Shown one piece after another: positions 6,890 to 6,931 of a stretch of DNA of 6,931 bases. A program made the position numbers and the translations under genes. The stretch lies in contig DOYO01000075.1 of assembly GCA_003518475.1 (NCBI GenBank), positions 1 through 6,931 on the forward strand, read 5' to 3'. Under the pieces are notes generated by a model. The model was not told where the DNA came from, did not search any database, and worked only from the letters and a program-made list of their open reading frames with translations. Source of the stretch: Acholeplasmataceae bacterium (GTDB taxonomy: Bacteria; Bacillota_I; Bacilli_A; Acholeplasmatales; Acholeplasmataceae). Each line of letters begins with the position of its first letter. Positions within the stretch are counted from its first letter, which is position 1.

Positions 6890-6931
6890 GCGATATCACT
6901 GTTTATGGGATTTTAACATAATTTTAAAACA

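Noticed and set aside
6890..6931. Possible tail of an upstream gene (such as hpf, which precedes secA in B. subtilis), a terminator or a riboswitch right of the secA promoter.
   Set aside because: Only about 40 AT-rich bases are available. The inverted repeat TTTTAA/TTAAAA has no GC stem, no frame shows a recognisable C-terminus, and the space is too short for a riboswitch.
1..6931. Mobile elements, CRISPR arrays, tRNA or rRNA genes, defence or toxin systems.
   Set aside because: No transposase-like frame, no spaced direct repeats, no cloverleaf or rRNA-like sequence, and almost every base is taken up by tightly packed housekeeping genes.

Overview
The window is a compact run of housekeeping genes, all on the minus strand, so it reads right to left. 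The organism looks like a low-to-moderate GC Bacillota member, possibly near the Mollicutes/Tenericutes or Erysipelotrichia. That placement rests on protein style, gene order and AGGAGG-type ribosome sites and is inference only. It uses the standard bacterial code: TAA, TAG and TGA all end genes, so it is not a UGA=Trp mycoplasma.

Layout in transcription order. A candidate promoter (about 6858-6889) precedes secA (6833-4365), the protein-export motor. After 14 bases comes prfB (4350-3244), release factor 2. It overlaps by 14 bases a YitT/YvjA-type membrane protein gene (3257-2385). That gene overlaps by 19 bases an S41 C-terminal processing protease of the CtpA/CtpB type (2403-889). Three bases later comes recX (885-133), a regulator of RecA. 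A hairpin with a T tract (90-126) follows recX. Then the first 25 codons of another gene (75-1), probably an amidohydrolase, run off the left edge. The 98 bases right of secA hold its promoter and ribosome site and nothing else I can support. No stretch over 300 bases lacks a gene.

The tight spacing and overlaps suggest one operon with translational coupling. From memory, Bacillus subtilis has the same neighbourhood (secA, prfB, cccB, yvjA, ftsE, ftsX, ctpB). This locus appears to be a reduced version without cccB and ftsEX and with recX appended. Export (SecA), translation termination (RF2), a membrane protein and an extracytoplasmic protease would be co-expressed, with a DNA-repair modulator last.

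I found no mobile element, CRISPR array, RNA gene or clearly new system. The points worth a second look are a prfB without the usual +1 frameshift site, a SecA without its C-terminal zinc-binding motif, a recX with no visible ribosome site, a possible extended -10 promoter inside the recX terminator hairpin, and the missing ftsEX.
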